Counted from the first letter of the stretch, positions 14,946 to 23,817 are shown. The stretch is DNA of 64,000 bases from RGIG6165 sp045538835 (GCA_045538835.1 JAZQEF010000018.1:288852-352851), one strand, 5' to 3'. The notes: generated from the letters alone by a model not told the origin. Made by a program: numbers and translations.

Positions 14946-15770
14946 TTGAGCGAATGTAATCACGATTGCGGAAGTTGTACTCAGAATTGCGATTCAAGAA
15001 AACCTGAAAGTTTTCTTGAAAATCTTAATGAGTTAAGTTCCGTAAATAAAGTTATCGGTGTTGTAAGTGGTAAGGGCGGCGTAGGAAAGTCACTTGTCAC
15101 TTCTATGCTTTCCGTTTTACTTAGAAGAATGGACAAGCGTGTTGCAATTCTCGATGCTGATATAACAGGTCCGTCTATACCAAAGTCTTTTGGTATAACC
15201 GAAAAAGCCACTGCAAACGAATTTGGCATAATACCCTGCAGAAGTAAGACGGGTATTGATATTATGTCCCTTAATCTGCTTCTTCCTCACGATACGGATC
15301 CTGTTATCTGGAGAGGACCTGTCATTGCAGGCACAGTAAAGCAGTTCTGGACCGAAACCATTTGGAAGAATATAGACTGTATGTTTATTGATATGCCTCC
15401 GGGAACAGGCGATGTTCCGCTTACGGTCTTCCAATCAATTCCCGTTGACGGAATCGTTATTGTGACATCCCCGCAGGAACTTGTTTCAATGATAGTTGAA
15501 AAGGCTGTCAATATGGCAAAACTTATGAATATACCGATACTCGGTATCGTAGAGAATATGAGTTATGTCGAATGTCCCGACTGTGGTAAACAGATAAAAG
15601 TGTTTGGTGAAAGCCGCATTGAAGAAACCGCAAAGGCGCTTGATATCCCCGTTTTAGGAAAGATACCGATGGACCCTTCTATTGCCTCCTGCTGCGACAA
15701 AGGTCTTATCGAACTTTTCGAGGGAAGCTGGCTTGATGATGCCGCAAACAAAATATATGATATGTTATGA
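14946..15770 (+). CDS. Mrp/NBP35-type P-loop ATPase, Fe-S cluster carrier
   Basis: A 274-residue protein. The N-terminus is cysteine-rich (CNHDCGSCTQNC), as in NBP35-type carriers. The deviant Walker A is VVSGKGGVGKS (about residue 40), with DADITGPS and MFIDMPPGTGD as the further ATPase motifs, and a C-terminal CPDCGK (about 208) supplies the CxxC that bridges a 4Fe-4S cluster between two subunits. It delivers Fe-S clusters to apo-proteins in the cytosol. The start is TTG with AAGGAG upstream. Monocistronic between its own promoter and terminator. Confidence 0.92.
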   Translation: MSECNHDCGSCTQNCDSRKPESFLENLNELSSVNKVIGVVSGKGGVGKSLVTSMLSVLLRRMDKRVAILDADITGPSIPKSFGITEKATANEFGIIPCRSKTGIDIMSLNLLLPHDTDPVIWRGPVIAGTVKQFWTETIWKNIDCMFIDMPPGTGDVPLTVFQSIPVDGIVIVTSPQELVSMIVEKAVNMAKLMNIPILGIVENMSYVECPDCGKQIKVFGESRIEETAKALDIPVLGKIPMDPSIASCCDKGLIELFEGSWLDDAANKIYDML

Positions 15771-15772
15771 GA

Positions 15773-15796
15773 AAAAGCCGTCAATTGACGGCTTTT
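15773..15796. terminator. Bidirectional terminator
   Basis: A 12-bp stem (AAAAGCCGTCAA and its complement) with A and T runs on the two sides, shared by the convergent genes around it. Confidence 0.8.
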
Positions 15797-16221
15797 TCTA
15801 TTAATTTAATAAATTTTTTTTGAAATTCTTCGTCCTGCGCCTTTGTACGCGCTTTCGGACCTTTTAGTCTGCCGCCTGCCATTCTTACCTTCTTTGATTC
15901 GTGGCGTGACAAAAGAAGCATATCTATATTACTGTGGGAATACTCCATACCGTTCTGATTTATGGCGTATGCACCCTTTGCAAGGCACATTGCGGCAAGA
16001 CCGTAATCCTGCGTTATTGCAATATCCCCTTTATTTATCATATTTACAAGCACAAAATCAACGCTGTCTGCGCCTTTATCTACGGTTATGCACTGCACTC
16101 CTTCACGCTTTATTATGTGTGCAGTGTCACAAAGCATCGTCACTTCAATCCCCTTTTTTGCGGCAATTCTTATTGCGATATCCACAACCGGACAAGCATC
16201 GGCATCTATATATATTTTCAC
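15781..16221 (-). CDS. YaiI/YqxD family protein (DUF188)
   Basis: A 146-residue protein of the DUF188 family, which resembles PIN-type nucleases. Family features are the N-terminal IYIDADACPVVDIA with acidic residues, VDKGADSVDFVLVN, and GDIAITQDYGLAAMCLAKGA, and a basic C-terminus with GRLKGPKARTKAQDEEF. Length is normal. The biological role in bacteria is unproven; an RNA-related role is inferred from the PIN-like fold. Convergent with the Mrp-type gene. Confidence 0.9.
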   Translation of the reverse strand: MKIYIDADACPVVDIAIRIAAKKGIEVTMLCDTAHIIKREGVQCITVDKGADSVDFVLVNMINKGDIAITQDYGLAAMCLAKGAYAINQNGMEYSHSNIDMLLLSRHESKKVRMAGGRLKGPKARTKAQDEEFQKKFIKLIEKAVN

Positions 16222-16242
16222 TTGTACCTCACTTTCATTTGG

Positions 16243-16271
16243 TTGAAAAAATTTATTATATGTAGTATAAT
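16243..16271 (+). promoter_or_regulatory. Promoter of the cyclophilin gene
   Basis: TTGAAA (16,243-16,248), 17-bp spacer and TATAAT (16,266-16,271), 29 bp before the ATG. Confidence 0.8.
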
Positions 16272-16300
16272 TTCCGTATCAACTTACGGAGTGTTAAACT

Positions 16301-16888
16301 ATGCATAAAAAAAGTATTATGGTATGCGCTGCGCTTTTTGCAGTAGTTCTGATTGTCGGCGGAATTTTTCTTTTCACATACGATCCGCAGACCGTGACAG
16401 AAAAAAACGAACAACTTTATTCAGATGCCGTCATATTCGAAATGAAATTCGAAGATATATATGAAACGGTAACTTTAGAAGTATATCCGAATCTTGCCCC
16501 CAAAACCGCTAAAAACTTTATATCACTTGTTAAAGACGGTTACTATAACGGACTCACCGTTCACAGGGTAGTCAGTGATATGATAATCCAGGCAGGCGCC
16601 GGTGAAGAGACCGATAACATTAAAGGCGAATTTGCCTCAAACGGTTTTGACAACCCTTTTAATCATACAAGAGGCGTTATTTCAATGGCAAGAGCATCTG
16701 ATCCCGATTCTGCTTCAAGTCAGTTCTTTATAGTTGTTGCCGATAGTATTTCAAGCCTTGACGGCGAGTATGCTTCTTTTGGTATGGTTACAGACGGCAT
16801 CGAAACAGTTCAGGAAATTTCACGTACCGAATGTGAAGGCGAAACACCTGTTATCCCGCCTGTAATTGAATATATTAAAATTAAGTAA
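16301..16888 (+). CDS. Membrane-anchored cyclophilin-type peptidyl-prolyl isomerase
   Basis: A 195-residue protein. Residues 5-25 are a hydrophobic signal or anchor without a lipobox cysteine. The cyclophilin domain follows, with VEVYPNLAPKTAKNFISL-like start, FHR-equivalent LTVHRVV, TRGVISMARA.DPDSASSQFFI and FGMVTDGIE. It speeds cis-trans isomerisation of proline bonds in secreted proteins outside the membrane. The usual FHR reads VHR and the usual GN.GPNTNGSQFF loop is SDPDSASSQFF, both common in Clostridia. GGAG stands nine bases before the ATG. Confidence 0.9.
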   Translation: MHKKSIMVCAALFAVVLIVGGIFLFTYDPQTVTEKNEQLYSDAVIFEMKFEDIYETVTLEVYPNLAPKTAKNFISLVKDGYYNGLTVHRVVSDMIIQAGAGEETDNIKGEFASNGFDNPFNHTRGVISMARASDPDSASSQFFIVVADSISSLDGEYASFGMVTDGIETVQEISRTECEGETPVIPPVIEYIKIK

Positions 16889-16914
16889 ACCGATATAATA
16901 GGTTTACTTTTTTA
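16885..16914. terminator. Terminator between convergent genes
   Basis: A 7-bp stem (GTAAACC/GGTTTAC) with a 9-base loop followed by T7 on the plus strand; it overlaps the ends of both genes. Confidence 0.7.
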
Positions 16915-17650
16915 TTGTTTCAAGATTTCTTATAAGAGGTTTGACTCCTCTCCACGTAAAAGCCGCATTTGGATATTTATCCTTAAATTCACGGTTAGAC
17001 AAATTTGCAATATCCTCCATATTCAGAGAAAACGGCTCTTCATCTGTAAGTTTATTCATGGGACATACGCTCTGGCACATATCGCATCCCCAGATATATC
17101 CGCTTTTTCTTATCGCATTTTCTTCTTCCGATGTGAGAACACCTTTTTTCTGTGTGATATGCGATATACATTTTTCTTTATCATATATCCCTGCGGTGGG
17201 ACATATCTTTTCACATCTTCCGCAGCCGAGGCACTCGCCTATTTCGGATATTTCATCGTACTTATCAAAAACATCGTCAACAAGTATCTCTCCGATAAAA
17301 ACAAAACTTCCGTATCTATCATTTATCAAAAGGCCGTTTTTGCCCCTTACACCAAGTCCGCAGGCTGCAGCAAGTCTCTTTTCGTCAAAAGGCGAAATGT
17401 CGGCATACACCCTGATTTTACCTATTGCAGGCATATTCTGTGCCACGTCTTTGGCACGTTTGTGATAATCCTTGCCCTTTGCATAGTAGGAAACGTTGCC
17501 TTTTTCGCTTCCTGCGGTGTACGGTATTAAAAACACCACAACACTTTGTGCGGAAACACTTTCACCCTCAAACAAAAAGTTTTTTGCATCTGTAAAGGTG
17601 ATGACCTTGTAAGGCACATTCAGTTTTTTCAAAACATCATAACTAATCAT
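16904..17650 (-). CDS. QueG-like protein with double 4Fe-4S cluster domain
   Basis: A 248-residue protein. The C-terminal half carries the two-cluster ferredoxin motif of epoxyqueuosine reductase: CLGCGRCEKICP (about 140) and CDMCQSVCP (about 190), close to a GLGVRGKNGLLIN substrate-domain block typical of QueG. QueG makes queuosine from epoxyqueuosine in tRNA using cobalamin. This protein is about 120 residues shorter than QueG and lacks its C-terminal HEAT-like part, so it may be a short Clostridia paralogue with a different substrate. Confidence 0.7.
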   Translation of the reverse strand: MISYDVLKKLNVPYKVITFTDAKNFLFEGESVSAQSVVVFLIPYTAGSEKGNVSYYAKGKDYHKRAKDVAQNMPAIGKIRVYADISPFDEKRLAAACGLGVRGKNGLLINDRYGSFVFIGEILVDDVFDKYDEISEIGECLGCGRCEKICPTAGIYDKEKCISHITQKKGVLTSEEENAIRKSGYIWGCDMCQSVCPMNKLTDEEPFSLNMEDIANLSNREFKDKYPNAAFTWRGVKPLIRNLETIKK

Positions 17651-17670
17651 AATTGGATTTTACCCCAAAT

Positions 17671-17707
17671 AAAAATAGCAGTCAAGTTGAACTTGACCGC
17701 TATTTTT
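17671..17707 (-). terminator. Terminator of the rimP-infB operon
   Basis: A long imperfect stem (AAAATAGCGGTCAAGTT with one mismatch) followed by a T-run on the minus strand. Confidence 0.85.
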
Positions 17708-17708
17708 A

Positions 17709-20147
17709 TTAATCTCTGTATTCTTCCATGATGTAGGCTTCGAAAATGTCGCCTTCCTTGATGTCGTTGAATTTTTCAATGCTTATACCACATTCGTAGC
17801 CTTCAGCAACTTCCTTTACATCATCTTTGAATCTGCGTAAGCCCGCTATCTTTGTGTCTGCAACAACAATGCTGTCACGGAGTACTCTGACGTTTGAATT
17901 TCTTGTAATCTTACCGTCTTTGACCATACAGCCTGCAACGGTTCCGACGCTTGAAATCTTATAGACCATACGAACTTCTGCCGAGCCTGTGACAACTTCG
18001 CGGAATTTAGGTGCAAGCATACCTTTCATTGCCTGTTCCATCTCTTCGATGCATTCATATATGATAGAGTATGTTCTTATATCAACGCCTGCATTCTTCG
18101 CATTTGTTGCAGTTATAACATCAGGTCTTACATTGAAGCCGACGATTATCGCGCCCGAAGCAGAAGCAAGCATAATATCACTGTCATTTATCGCACCGAC
18201 ACCCTGATGGATGACTTTAACTGCAACTTCTTCATTTGAGAGTTTCTGCAACGATGCCTTGAGCGCTTCCGCAGTACCCTGAACATCTGCTTTGATAATG
18301 ATATTTAGTTCCTTCATATTGCCCTGCTCGATCTGAGCAAACAGACCGTCAAGAGAAACTGCATACTTCGATTTATTTGCTTCCTCACGCTCTTTTTCGC
18401 GGCGCTGGTCAGCAAGTTCTCTTGCCATTTTTTCATTTTCAACGGCATAGAACACATCACCTGCTGCAGGAACTTCTGCGAGACCGATTATCTCTACCGG
18501 TGTTGAAGGACCTGCCGTAGCAAGTTTTCTTGAATTCTCATCTGTCATCGCACGTACACGACCGACCGACGTACCTGCGATTATTACATCACCGCTGTTA
18601 AGTGTACCGTTTTGTACGAGAAGTGTTGCTACCGGACCTCTGCCCTTATCAAGTTTTGCCTCAATTACAGTACCCTTTGCATGTCTGTTCGGGTTTGCCT
18701 TAAGTTCAAGCATCTCGGCAGTAAGTGTTATCATTTCAAGAAGTTCTGTAATACCCTGCTTTGTAAGTGCCGATACGGGTACACACGGAATATCGCCGCC
18801 CCATTCTTCGGGAACGATGCCGTGTTCTGTAAGTTCCTGCTTCACACGGTCGGGATTTGCCGTAGGTTTATCCATCTTGTTTATCGCAACGATTATCGCA
18901 ACATTTGCAGCCTGTGCATGGTGTATTGCTTCAATAGTCTGAGGCATTATACCGTCGTCAGCCGCAACGACAAGCACAACGATATCCGTGATATTCGCAC
19001 CTCTTGCGCGCATTTCGGTAAATGCCGCATGACCGGGAGTATCAATAAACGTGATATTGCTGTCATTTATCTTTACTCTGTAAGCGCCGATGTGCTGTGT
19101 GATTCCGCCTGCCTCGCCCGATGTAACATTTGCATGTCTTATAGCATCGAGAAGCGATGTTTTACCGTGGTCAACGTGTCCCATAACAGTAACAACAGGA
19201 TCTCTGACTTCAAGATTTTCTTCAGCATCCACACTGTCATCGATAAGCTGTTCTTCGATAGTTACAGTTATCTCTTTTTCATACTTTATGTTGAATTCTT
19301 CGCAGACAAGACCTGCCGTTTCAAAGTCGATAACTTCGTTCTGATTTGCCATAAGTCCCATCAGCATAAGTTTTTTTACAACTTCAGAAGAAGTCTTCTT
19401 CATTCTTGAAGCAAGTTCTGATACAACTATTTCATCGGGAATAGTTATCTTAAGTTGAGCCTTTCTTGCCTTTTCAAGAGCAAGTCTCTGCAGTTTTTCT
19501 GCCTCTGTCTCAACTCTCGGAGCAAACTTGCCGCTTTGCTTCTTTTTGCCGCCTATCTTCTGCTTTCTTGCACGGTAATCCTTAACATTCTGCGGAATGA
19601 GAGAGTCAATTCTGTCATCATACTTGGACATATCAACATTGCTCGTTCTCGTGTCAACGATACGAACAACTTTTTCTGTACGTGTATGAACAACATTTTC
19701 TTTCTTATTCTTCTGGAAAGGCTTGCCCTTCTGAGGTGCAGGCGCTGCCTTCTGCTGAGGCTTTTCTTCAGCCTTTTTAACAGGTTCCTTTACAGGAGCC
19801 TTCTTTGTATCAGGCTTCTTTTCCTCGTTTTTCTTTACCTCAGGCTGTTTTTCTTTTGCCGCAGGCGCTTTCTTCACCTTAGGTTCTTCCTTTACCGGTG
19901 CAGGAGCCGGCTTTTCTCTATCTGCACGTTCTTGATCTCCAAGTTGGAAGAATTTGGCAAAATCGCTATTTGAATTTTTTGTGTAATGATCAAACACATA
20001 ATCAAGTTCATTTTCAGTCAATGATGTCTGTGTCTTTTTTGCTTCGCCGCCATATGCCTCCTGAAGCAATGCTATAATCTCTTTGCTCGAAACCGCCAGA
20101 TCCTTGGCAAGTTCACCGAGTTTATATTTCACAACTGTGCTACTCAT
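17709..20147 (-). CDS. infB: Translation initiation factor IF-2
   Basis: An 812-residue protein. Residues 1-55 are the first IF2_N helix domain, 60-165 a Pro/Ala/Lys/Glu-rich flexible linker, about 230-290 the second IF2_N domain, and from about 310 the GTPase with GHVDHGKT (G1), DTPGHAAF (G3) and NKMD (G4), then two beta-barrel domains. It brings initiator tRNA to the 30S subunit and promotes subunit joining. The start overlaps the end of the rnpM gene by 8 bp, the usual order in Firmicutes. Full length, no anomaly. Confidence 0.98.
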   Translation of the reverse strand: MSSTVVKYKLGELAKDLAVSSKEIIALLQEAYGGEAKKTQTSLTENELDYVFDHYTKNSNSDFAKFFQLGDQERADREKPAPAPVKEEPKVKKAPAAKEKQPEVKKNEEKKPDTKKAPVKEPVKKAEEKPQQKAAPAPQKGKPFQKNKKENVVHTRTEKVVRIVDTRTSNVDMSKYDDRIDSLIPQNVKDYRARKQKIGGKKKQSGKFAPRVETEAEKLQRLALEKARKAQLKITIPDEIVVSELASRMKKTSSEVVKKLMLMGLMANQNEVIDFETAGLVCEEFNIKYEKEITVTIEEQLIDDSVDAEENLEVRDPVVTVMGHVDHGKTSLLDAIRHANVTSGEAGGITQHIGAYRVKINDSNITFIDTPGHAAFTEMRARGANITDIVVLVVAADDGIMPQTIEAIHHAQAANVAIIVAINKMDKPTANPDRVKQELTEHGIVPEEWGGDIPCVPVSALTKQGITELLEMITLTAEMLELKANPNRHAKGTVIEAKLDKGRGPVATLLVQNGTLNSGDVIIAGTSVGRVRAMTDENSRKLATAGPSTPVEIIGLAEVPAAGDVFYAVENEKMARELADQRREKEREEANKSKYAVSLDGLFAQIEQGNMKELNIIIKADVQGTAEALKASLQKLSNEEVAVKVIHQGVGAINDSDIMLASASGAIIVGFNVRPDVITATNAKNAGVDIRTYSIIYECIEEMEQAMKGMLAPKFREVVTGSAEVRMVYKISSVGTVAGCMVKDGKITRNSNVRVLRDSIVVADTKIAGLRRFKDDVKEVAEGYECGISIEKFNDIKEGDIFEAYIMEEYRD

Positions 20148-20415
20148 TTATGCACCCCCGTATTAATTCGTCATACAGTTCATCCGAAACAACTGTTTTA
20201 AACTGTCTTGAAAGTCGCTTGTTCTTTTTGAGTTTTTCAGCGCAACTCTTGCTGTCGCATATATATGCCCCTCGTCCCGGTGCTTTGCCCGTTCTGTCGA
20301 GTGATATGCTCGCATCTGCATTTCTTACGATACGGACAAGTTCTCTTTTGGGTTTCACTTCACCGCAAGCGAGGCATGTACGCATAGGTTCTTTTCTGTT
20401 TTTGATAAAAATCAC
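20140..20415 (-). CDS. rnpM: RNA-binding protein YlxR (RnpM)
   Basis: A 91-residue YlxR-family protein with the family signature RTCLACGEVKPKRELVRIVR near the start and GRGAYIC at about 48. Family members bind RNA, and one has been reported to modulate RNase P. The frame starts at GTG with a weak site; an ATG ten codons further in is the alternative. It lies between nusA (3 bp away) and infB (overlap), its normal place. Confidence 0.93.
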   Translation of the reverse strand: MIFIKNRKEPMRTCLACGEVKPKRELVRIVRNADASISLDRTGKAPGRGAYICDSKSCAEKLKKNKRLSRQFKTVVSDELYDELIRGCINE

Positions 20416-20418
20416 CTA

Positions 20419-21465
20419 CTATAAATTAGTGTATGCTTCCGATTCAGGCTTGATATCGATCTTCCAACCTGTCAGTTTTGCGGCAAGACGCGCATTCTGA
20501 CCTTCTTTACCGATAGCAAGTGAAAGCTGATTGTCGGGAACGACTGCTCTGCAGTTCTTTTCACCCGCTGCCACAAATACATTGACAACATTCGCAGGTG
20601 AAAGCGACTGTGCAATGTAATCGCCCGGATCGTCATAATAACGAACTATATCTATCTTCTCACCCTTAAGTTCACCCACTATTGAAGCAACTCGCGAACC
20701 CTTGGGACCGATGCATGAACCGATAGGATCAATGTTCTCATCTTCTGTATAAACCGCGATTTTCGTTCTGCTGCCCGCTTCTCTCGCTATTGACTTGATG
20801 ATTACCGAACCGTCCTGAATTTCAGGAACTTCAATTTCAAAGAGTCTTTTCACAAGACCGGGATGCGTTCTTGATATCTTTACAAGAGGACCCCTGCTTG
20901 TTTCCCTGACCTCAACAACGTATACCTTGATATGATCGCCTACCTGGAAACGTTCGCCCGGTATCTGTTCGCTTGCCATAAGATAAACCGGTGTCTTATT
21001 TATTTCTATGCAGATATTGTTAGGTTCAACCCTCGTAACAACACCTGAGAGAATTTCGTTTTCTCTGCTCTGAAATTCCTGGTATATTATACCTCTTTCG
21101 GCTTCGCGTATGCCCTGAGTTATAACATTCTTTGCCGCATGAGCCGCAATTCTCGAAAATTCCTTTACTTTCTTTTCTATTCTTACGGTATCACCGATGC
21201 TGTACTTCTTTGCATAGGTGTGCGCTTCTTCAAGATCCATCTCGACAAGCGGATTTTCAACAGTTTCAACGACCTGCATTTCCACATATGCCTTGACTGA
21301 GTTCTTTTCTTCATTCAACTCGACAACAAGATTATCTCCTGCACCAAGTTCCTTTTTGTAAGCCGTTACAAGCGCAGCCTGGAGTTTATCTATAAGTATT
21401 TCTTTGGGAATACCTTTCTCCTTACTAAGCTCAGCTATTGCCGCGAAAAGTTCTTTGTTCTGCAT
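20419..21465 (-). CDS. nusA: Transcription factor NusA
   Basis: A 348-residue protein, the short form without the C-terminal acidic repeats of proteobacteria. The N-terminal polymerase-binding domain is about 1-125, the S1 domain about 130-200 (IINQ.. then GVVTRVEPNNICIEI), and two KH domains follow (DPIGSCIGPKGSRVASIVGEL near 240 and QLSLAIGKEGQNARLAAKLTGW near 315). It controls pausing, termination and antitermination. AAAGGAGG stands before the ATG. Confidence 0.98.
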   Translation of the reverse strand: MQNKELFAAIAELSKEKGIPKEILIDKLQAALVTAYKKELGAGDNLVVELNEEKNSVKAYVEMQVVETVENPLVEMDLEEAHTYAKKYSIGDTVRIEKKVKEFSRIAAHAAKNVITQGIREAERGIIYQEFQSRENEILSGVVTRVEPNNICIEINKTPVYLMASEQIPGERFQVGDHIKVYVVEVRETSRGPLVKISRTHPGLVKRLFEIEVPEIQDGSVIIKSIAREAGSRTKIAVYTEDENIDPIGSCIGPKGSRVASIVGELKGEKIDIVRYYDDPGDYIAQSLSPANVVNVFVAAGEKNCRAVVPDNQLSLAIGKEGQNARLAAKLTGWKIDIKPESEAYTNL

Positions 21466-21475
21466 TTGTTCCTCC

Positions 21476-21931
21476 TTAAAAAACTACCGTCAGTCTTACC
21501 GACGCTACATTTTTATTATCAAATGTTATTTCTTTATCTTCTTCGGATACGATCAATGTCTCATCGTCTCTGGATACGAGTTTGCCCGTAACTGTCTTTT
21601 TTCCGTTTTCTGCTTTGTAGAGAGTGACATCTACCGATGTACCCATATATCTCTCAAAATGTTCTGCCTTAGTTAGCATTCTGTCAAGTCCGGCTGACGA
21701 GACTTCAAGCACATAACTGTCGGGCACCGGATCCGTTTCATCAAGTATAGGATCTATCGCCCTTGAGAAGTTTTCACAATCTTCAATTGTGATTCCTTCC
21801 TTTTTATCAATATATATGCGCAACACATATGTGCCGCCCTCTTTTTTATACTCGGTATCCCATATTTCAACACCAAGTGCCTGTGCTGTAGGCGCTACAA
21901 TTTTTTCCACGGTTTTAGCTACTGATGCCAT
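21476..21931 (-). CDS. rimP: Ribosome maturation factor RimP
   Basis: A 151-residue protein with the RimP N-domain (VEIWDTEYKKEGGTYVLRIYIDK, then EDCENFSRAIDPILDE and SYVLEVSSAGLDR) and the C-terminal Sm-like domain. It assists 30S subunit assembly. The ATG at 21,931 is preferred to the longer frame because CGGAGG stands just before it. First gene of the rimP-nusA-rnpM-infB operon, 10 bp before nusA. Confidence 0.95.
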   Translation of the reverse strand: MASVAKTVEKIVAPTAQALGVEIWDTEYKKEGGTYVLRIYIDKKEGITIEDCENFSRAIDPILDETDPVPDSYVLEVSSAGLDRMLTKAEHFERYMGTSVDVTLYKAENGKKTVTGKLVSRDDETLIVSEEDKEITFDNKNVASVRLTVVF

Positions 21932-21948
21932 AGTGTACCTCCGTTTCT

Positions 21949-21982
21949 CAAAAAACAGAGAGTGGGCTTTGCCCACTCTCTG
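21949..21982 (-). terminator. Terminator of the rpsF-ssb-rpsR operon
   Basis: A 12-bp perfect stem (CAGAGAGTGGGC) with a 3-base loop and T6 on the minus strand. It lies just upstream of the rimP ribosome site. Confidence 0.93.
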
Positions 21983-22035
21983 TACTCTGCTTTATACAGT
22001 ATAACACATTTTTTACAATGATGCAATACCTAATT

Positions 22036-22278
22036 TTAGTCATCGCTGAAAGGCATCAGTGCAACGTGTCTTGCACGCTTGATAGCTGTTGTAAGCTCTC
22101 TCTGATGCTTAGCGCATGTACCGGTAACACGTCTGGGAAGAATCTTTGCACGCTCTGAAATGTATCTTCTGAGCTTTGCAACATCCTTGTAGTCTATCGC
22201 TTCAACTTTTTCAGCGCAGAACTGGCAAGTCTTTCTCTTCATACGACGGCCATGAGCTACTACTTTATCTCTTTCCAT
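22036..22278 (-). CDS. rpsR: 30S ribosomal protein S18
   Basis: An 80-residue basic protein with the S18 core: YKDVAKLRRYISERAKILPRR and TCAKHQRELTTAIKRARHVALMPF. It pairs with S6 on the central domain of 16S rRNA. Two CxxC-like cysteines near the start (TCQFCAEK) suggest a zinc-binding form. Third gene of rpsF-ssb-rpsR. Confidence 0.98.
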   Translation of the reverse strand: MERDKVVAHGRRMKRKTCQFCAEKVEAIDYKDVAKLRRYISERAKILPRRVTGTCAKHQRELTTAIKRARHVALMPFSDD

Positions 22279-22321
22279 CTTGGTTAATCCTCCTGTAAAA
22301 TTTTTTGCGACATTCCCTTAT

Positions 22322-22762
22322 TTAGAAGGGCAGATCATCTTGTCCTGACAGTTCAAGAAAATCGTCTGTATCGTCGCTGACAAAAGCGGGAGCCGCAGTT
22401 TCGGTCGGAACTTCAGTTCTTGCAACAGGTGCGCCTGCATCGCGCTTACCTTCCGCAAAGAACACTTCATCTGTTACGACTTCAACGGTCTTCCTGTTGT
22501 TTCCATTGTTATCCTGCCATGTACGTGTCTGCAGCGATCCGCTGACCACTACCTGCTGACCTTTCTTAAAATACTTGGCAACAAAATCAGCCGTGTTTCT
22601 CCAGCATACTATATCAATGAAATCCACATCTCTCGATCCGTCTTTCTTTGCATAGTTTCTGTTAACTGCAAGTGTAAATGTTGTGACCGACAGATTACTC
22701 TGTGTCTGTCTGAGCACTGGATCCGCTGTAAGGCGGCCCATCAACATAACCTTATTCAGCAT
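22322..22762 (-). CDS. ssb: Single-stranded DNA-binding protein
   Basis: A 146-residue protein with the OB fold (residues 1-105: LNKVMLMGRLTADPVLR, FTLAVNR, FIDIVCWRNTADFVAKYFKKGQQV) and a short flexible tail ending in the acidic DDLPF tip that recruits partner enzymes. Between the S6 and S18 genes, the standard arrangement. Confidence 0.97.
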   Translation of the reverse strand: MLNKVMLMGRLTADPVLRQTQSNLSVTTFTLAVNRNYAKKDGSRDVDFIDIVCWRNTADFVAKYFKKGQQVVVSGSLQTRTWQDNNGNNRKTVEVVTDEVFFAEGKRDAGAPVARTEVPTETAAPAFVSDDTDDFLELSGQDDLPF

Positions 22763-22773
22763 TTTCTTAACAC

Positions 22774-23064
22774 CTACTTTCTGATAACGATGGAGCGCAT
22801 GATAGCATCTGTGATCCTGTATCTGCGTTCAAGTTCCTTGATGAACTCACCGGGAGCCTTGAACTCTACAAGAACATAGTGGCCCTCTGTCTTATCGTCG
22901 ATCTCATAAGCGAGCTTACGAAGACCCCAGTCATCGACCTTAACGATCTCGCCGTTCTTTGAAATAAGATTCTGGAATTTCTCAGATACAGCTGCGACTT
23001 CTTCATCTGTCAATGAAGGATTGATAACAAAGATTGTCTCATAGTTTCCCATTTTCATTTCCAT
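22774..23064 (-). CDS. rpsF: 30S ribosomal protein S6
   Basis: A 96-residue protein with the S6 fold: YETIFVINPSLTDEE at the start, VDDWGLRKLAYEIDDKTEGHYVLVEF in the middle, and ELERRYRITDAIMRSIVIRK at the end. AAGGAGGTG stands before the first ATG. First gene of its operon and likely under autogenous control through the leader described upstream. Confidence 0.98.
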   Translation of the reverse strand: MEMKMGNYETIFVINPSLTDEEVAAVSEKFQNLISKNGEIVKVDDWGLRKLAYEIDDKTEGHYVLVEFKAPGEFIKELERRYRITDAIMRSIVIRK

Positions 23065-23087
23065 TTAAAGCACCTCCTTCTGGACTT

Positions 23088-23124
23088 TGGCCGGTCATTC
23101 CGTATGGGTACGGGTCCGCCGGCA
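23088..23124 (-). promoter_or_regulatory. Candidate S6:S18-binding leader RNA
   Basis: In the rpsF 5' UTR the RNA can form an outer helix (GCCGG with CCGGC) enclosing an inner hairpin (CCGU with ACGG) with an unpaired GGA and an AAUGA bulge. This resembles the known S6:S18 complex-binding leader that lets these proteins repress their own operon. The structure is seen by pairing; the identity is inferred. Confidence 0.5.
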
Positions 23125-23139
23125 AGGATACAAAATAAT

Positions 23140-23167
23140 ATTATATATTAATATCTCATTTTGTCAA
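23140..23167 (-). promoter_or_regulatory. Promoter of the rpsF operon
   Basis: On the minus strand a perfect TTGACA (23,167-23,162), 16-bp spacer and perfect TATAAT (23,145-23,140). The -35 box overlaps the stop codon of the phosphatase gene upstream. Confidence 0.88.
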
Positions 23168-23817
23168 GCATTTTTTAAAATCAGGTCTGTAAGTTCTTTA
23201 ACTGTGTCTGCCTTGATATCAGGAATAACATCTATAAACGAGTTCTCTCCTCTCATACCCCATGTTACACCTATTCCGTCCATACCTGCATTTCTCGCGA
23301 CAAGTATATCACCCTCCATATCGCCGACATAGACACATTCTTCTCTGCTGACATTCATCTCTGCAAGTATTGCATTGACCGAAGTCGGATCGGGTTTCAT
23401 CGGATAATCCTCTTTCCTGCCCCATATACTCTCAAACGTGCCTTTGCCAAACAGTTTTTCGACGACTGCAACCGCCTGATTGTGCGGTTTATTAGAAAGA
23501 ACTGCCATCTTTACGCCGTTTTTTAAAAGCGTTTCAAGCATTTCCGTTATACCGTCATATATCACGGTGTGATCCGTACAATGTTCTATATAATAAGGCT
23601 CGTATTCTGCTACTACTCTGTCTATATTTTCTATCGGCTCACCTGCAAGTTGTTTCTCTGCTATCGTTCTTATACCGCTTCCGACCATATATTTATACTC
23701 TTCTACCGAGTATGTAGGATATCCGAACTTTTCAAAAATATGATTCATACAATGTGCGATATCATATATCGAGTCAATAAGCGTGCCGTCAAGATCAAAA
23801 ATTGCTGCTTTATACAT
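23164..23817 (-). CDS. HAD-superfamily phosphatase, phosphoglycolate phosphatase-like
   Basis: A 217-residue HAD hydrolase. Motif I is FDLDGTLIDS (catalytic aspartates, residue 8 onward), motif II VLSNKPH, motif III lysine in the YPMKPDP segment, and motif IV VGDMEGDILVARNAG. The helical cap (about 15-85) is of subfamily IA. Gph-like enzymes remove phosphate from phosphoglycolate, but the substrate of this one cannot be read from sequence. The gene ends where the rpsF promoter begins. Confidence 0.85.
   Translation of the reverse strand: MYKAAIFDLDGTLIDSIYDIAHCMNHIFEKFGYPTYSVEEYKYMVGSGIRTIAEKQLAGEPIENIDRVVAEYEPYYIEHCTDHTVIYDGITEMLETLLKNGVKMAVLSNKPHNQAVAVVEKLFGKGTFESIWGRKEDYPMKPDPTSVNAILAEMNVSREECVYVGDMEGDILVARNAGMDGIGVTWGMRGENSFIDVIPDIKADTVKELTDLILKNA

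Noticed and set aside
18612..19973. Long open frames on the plus strand across the infB gene
   Set aside because: They are antisense shadows of infB. The Pro/Ala/Lys/Glu linker and GTPase codons account for them, and they lack ribosome sites.
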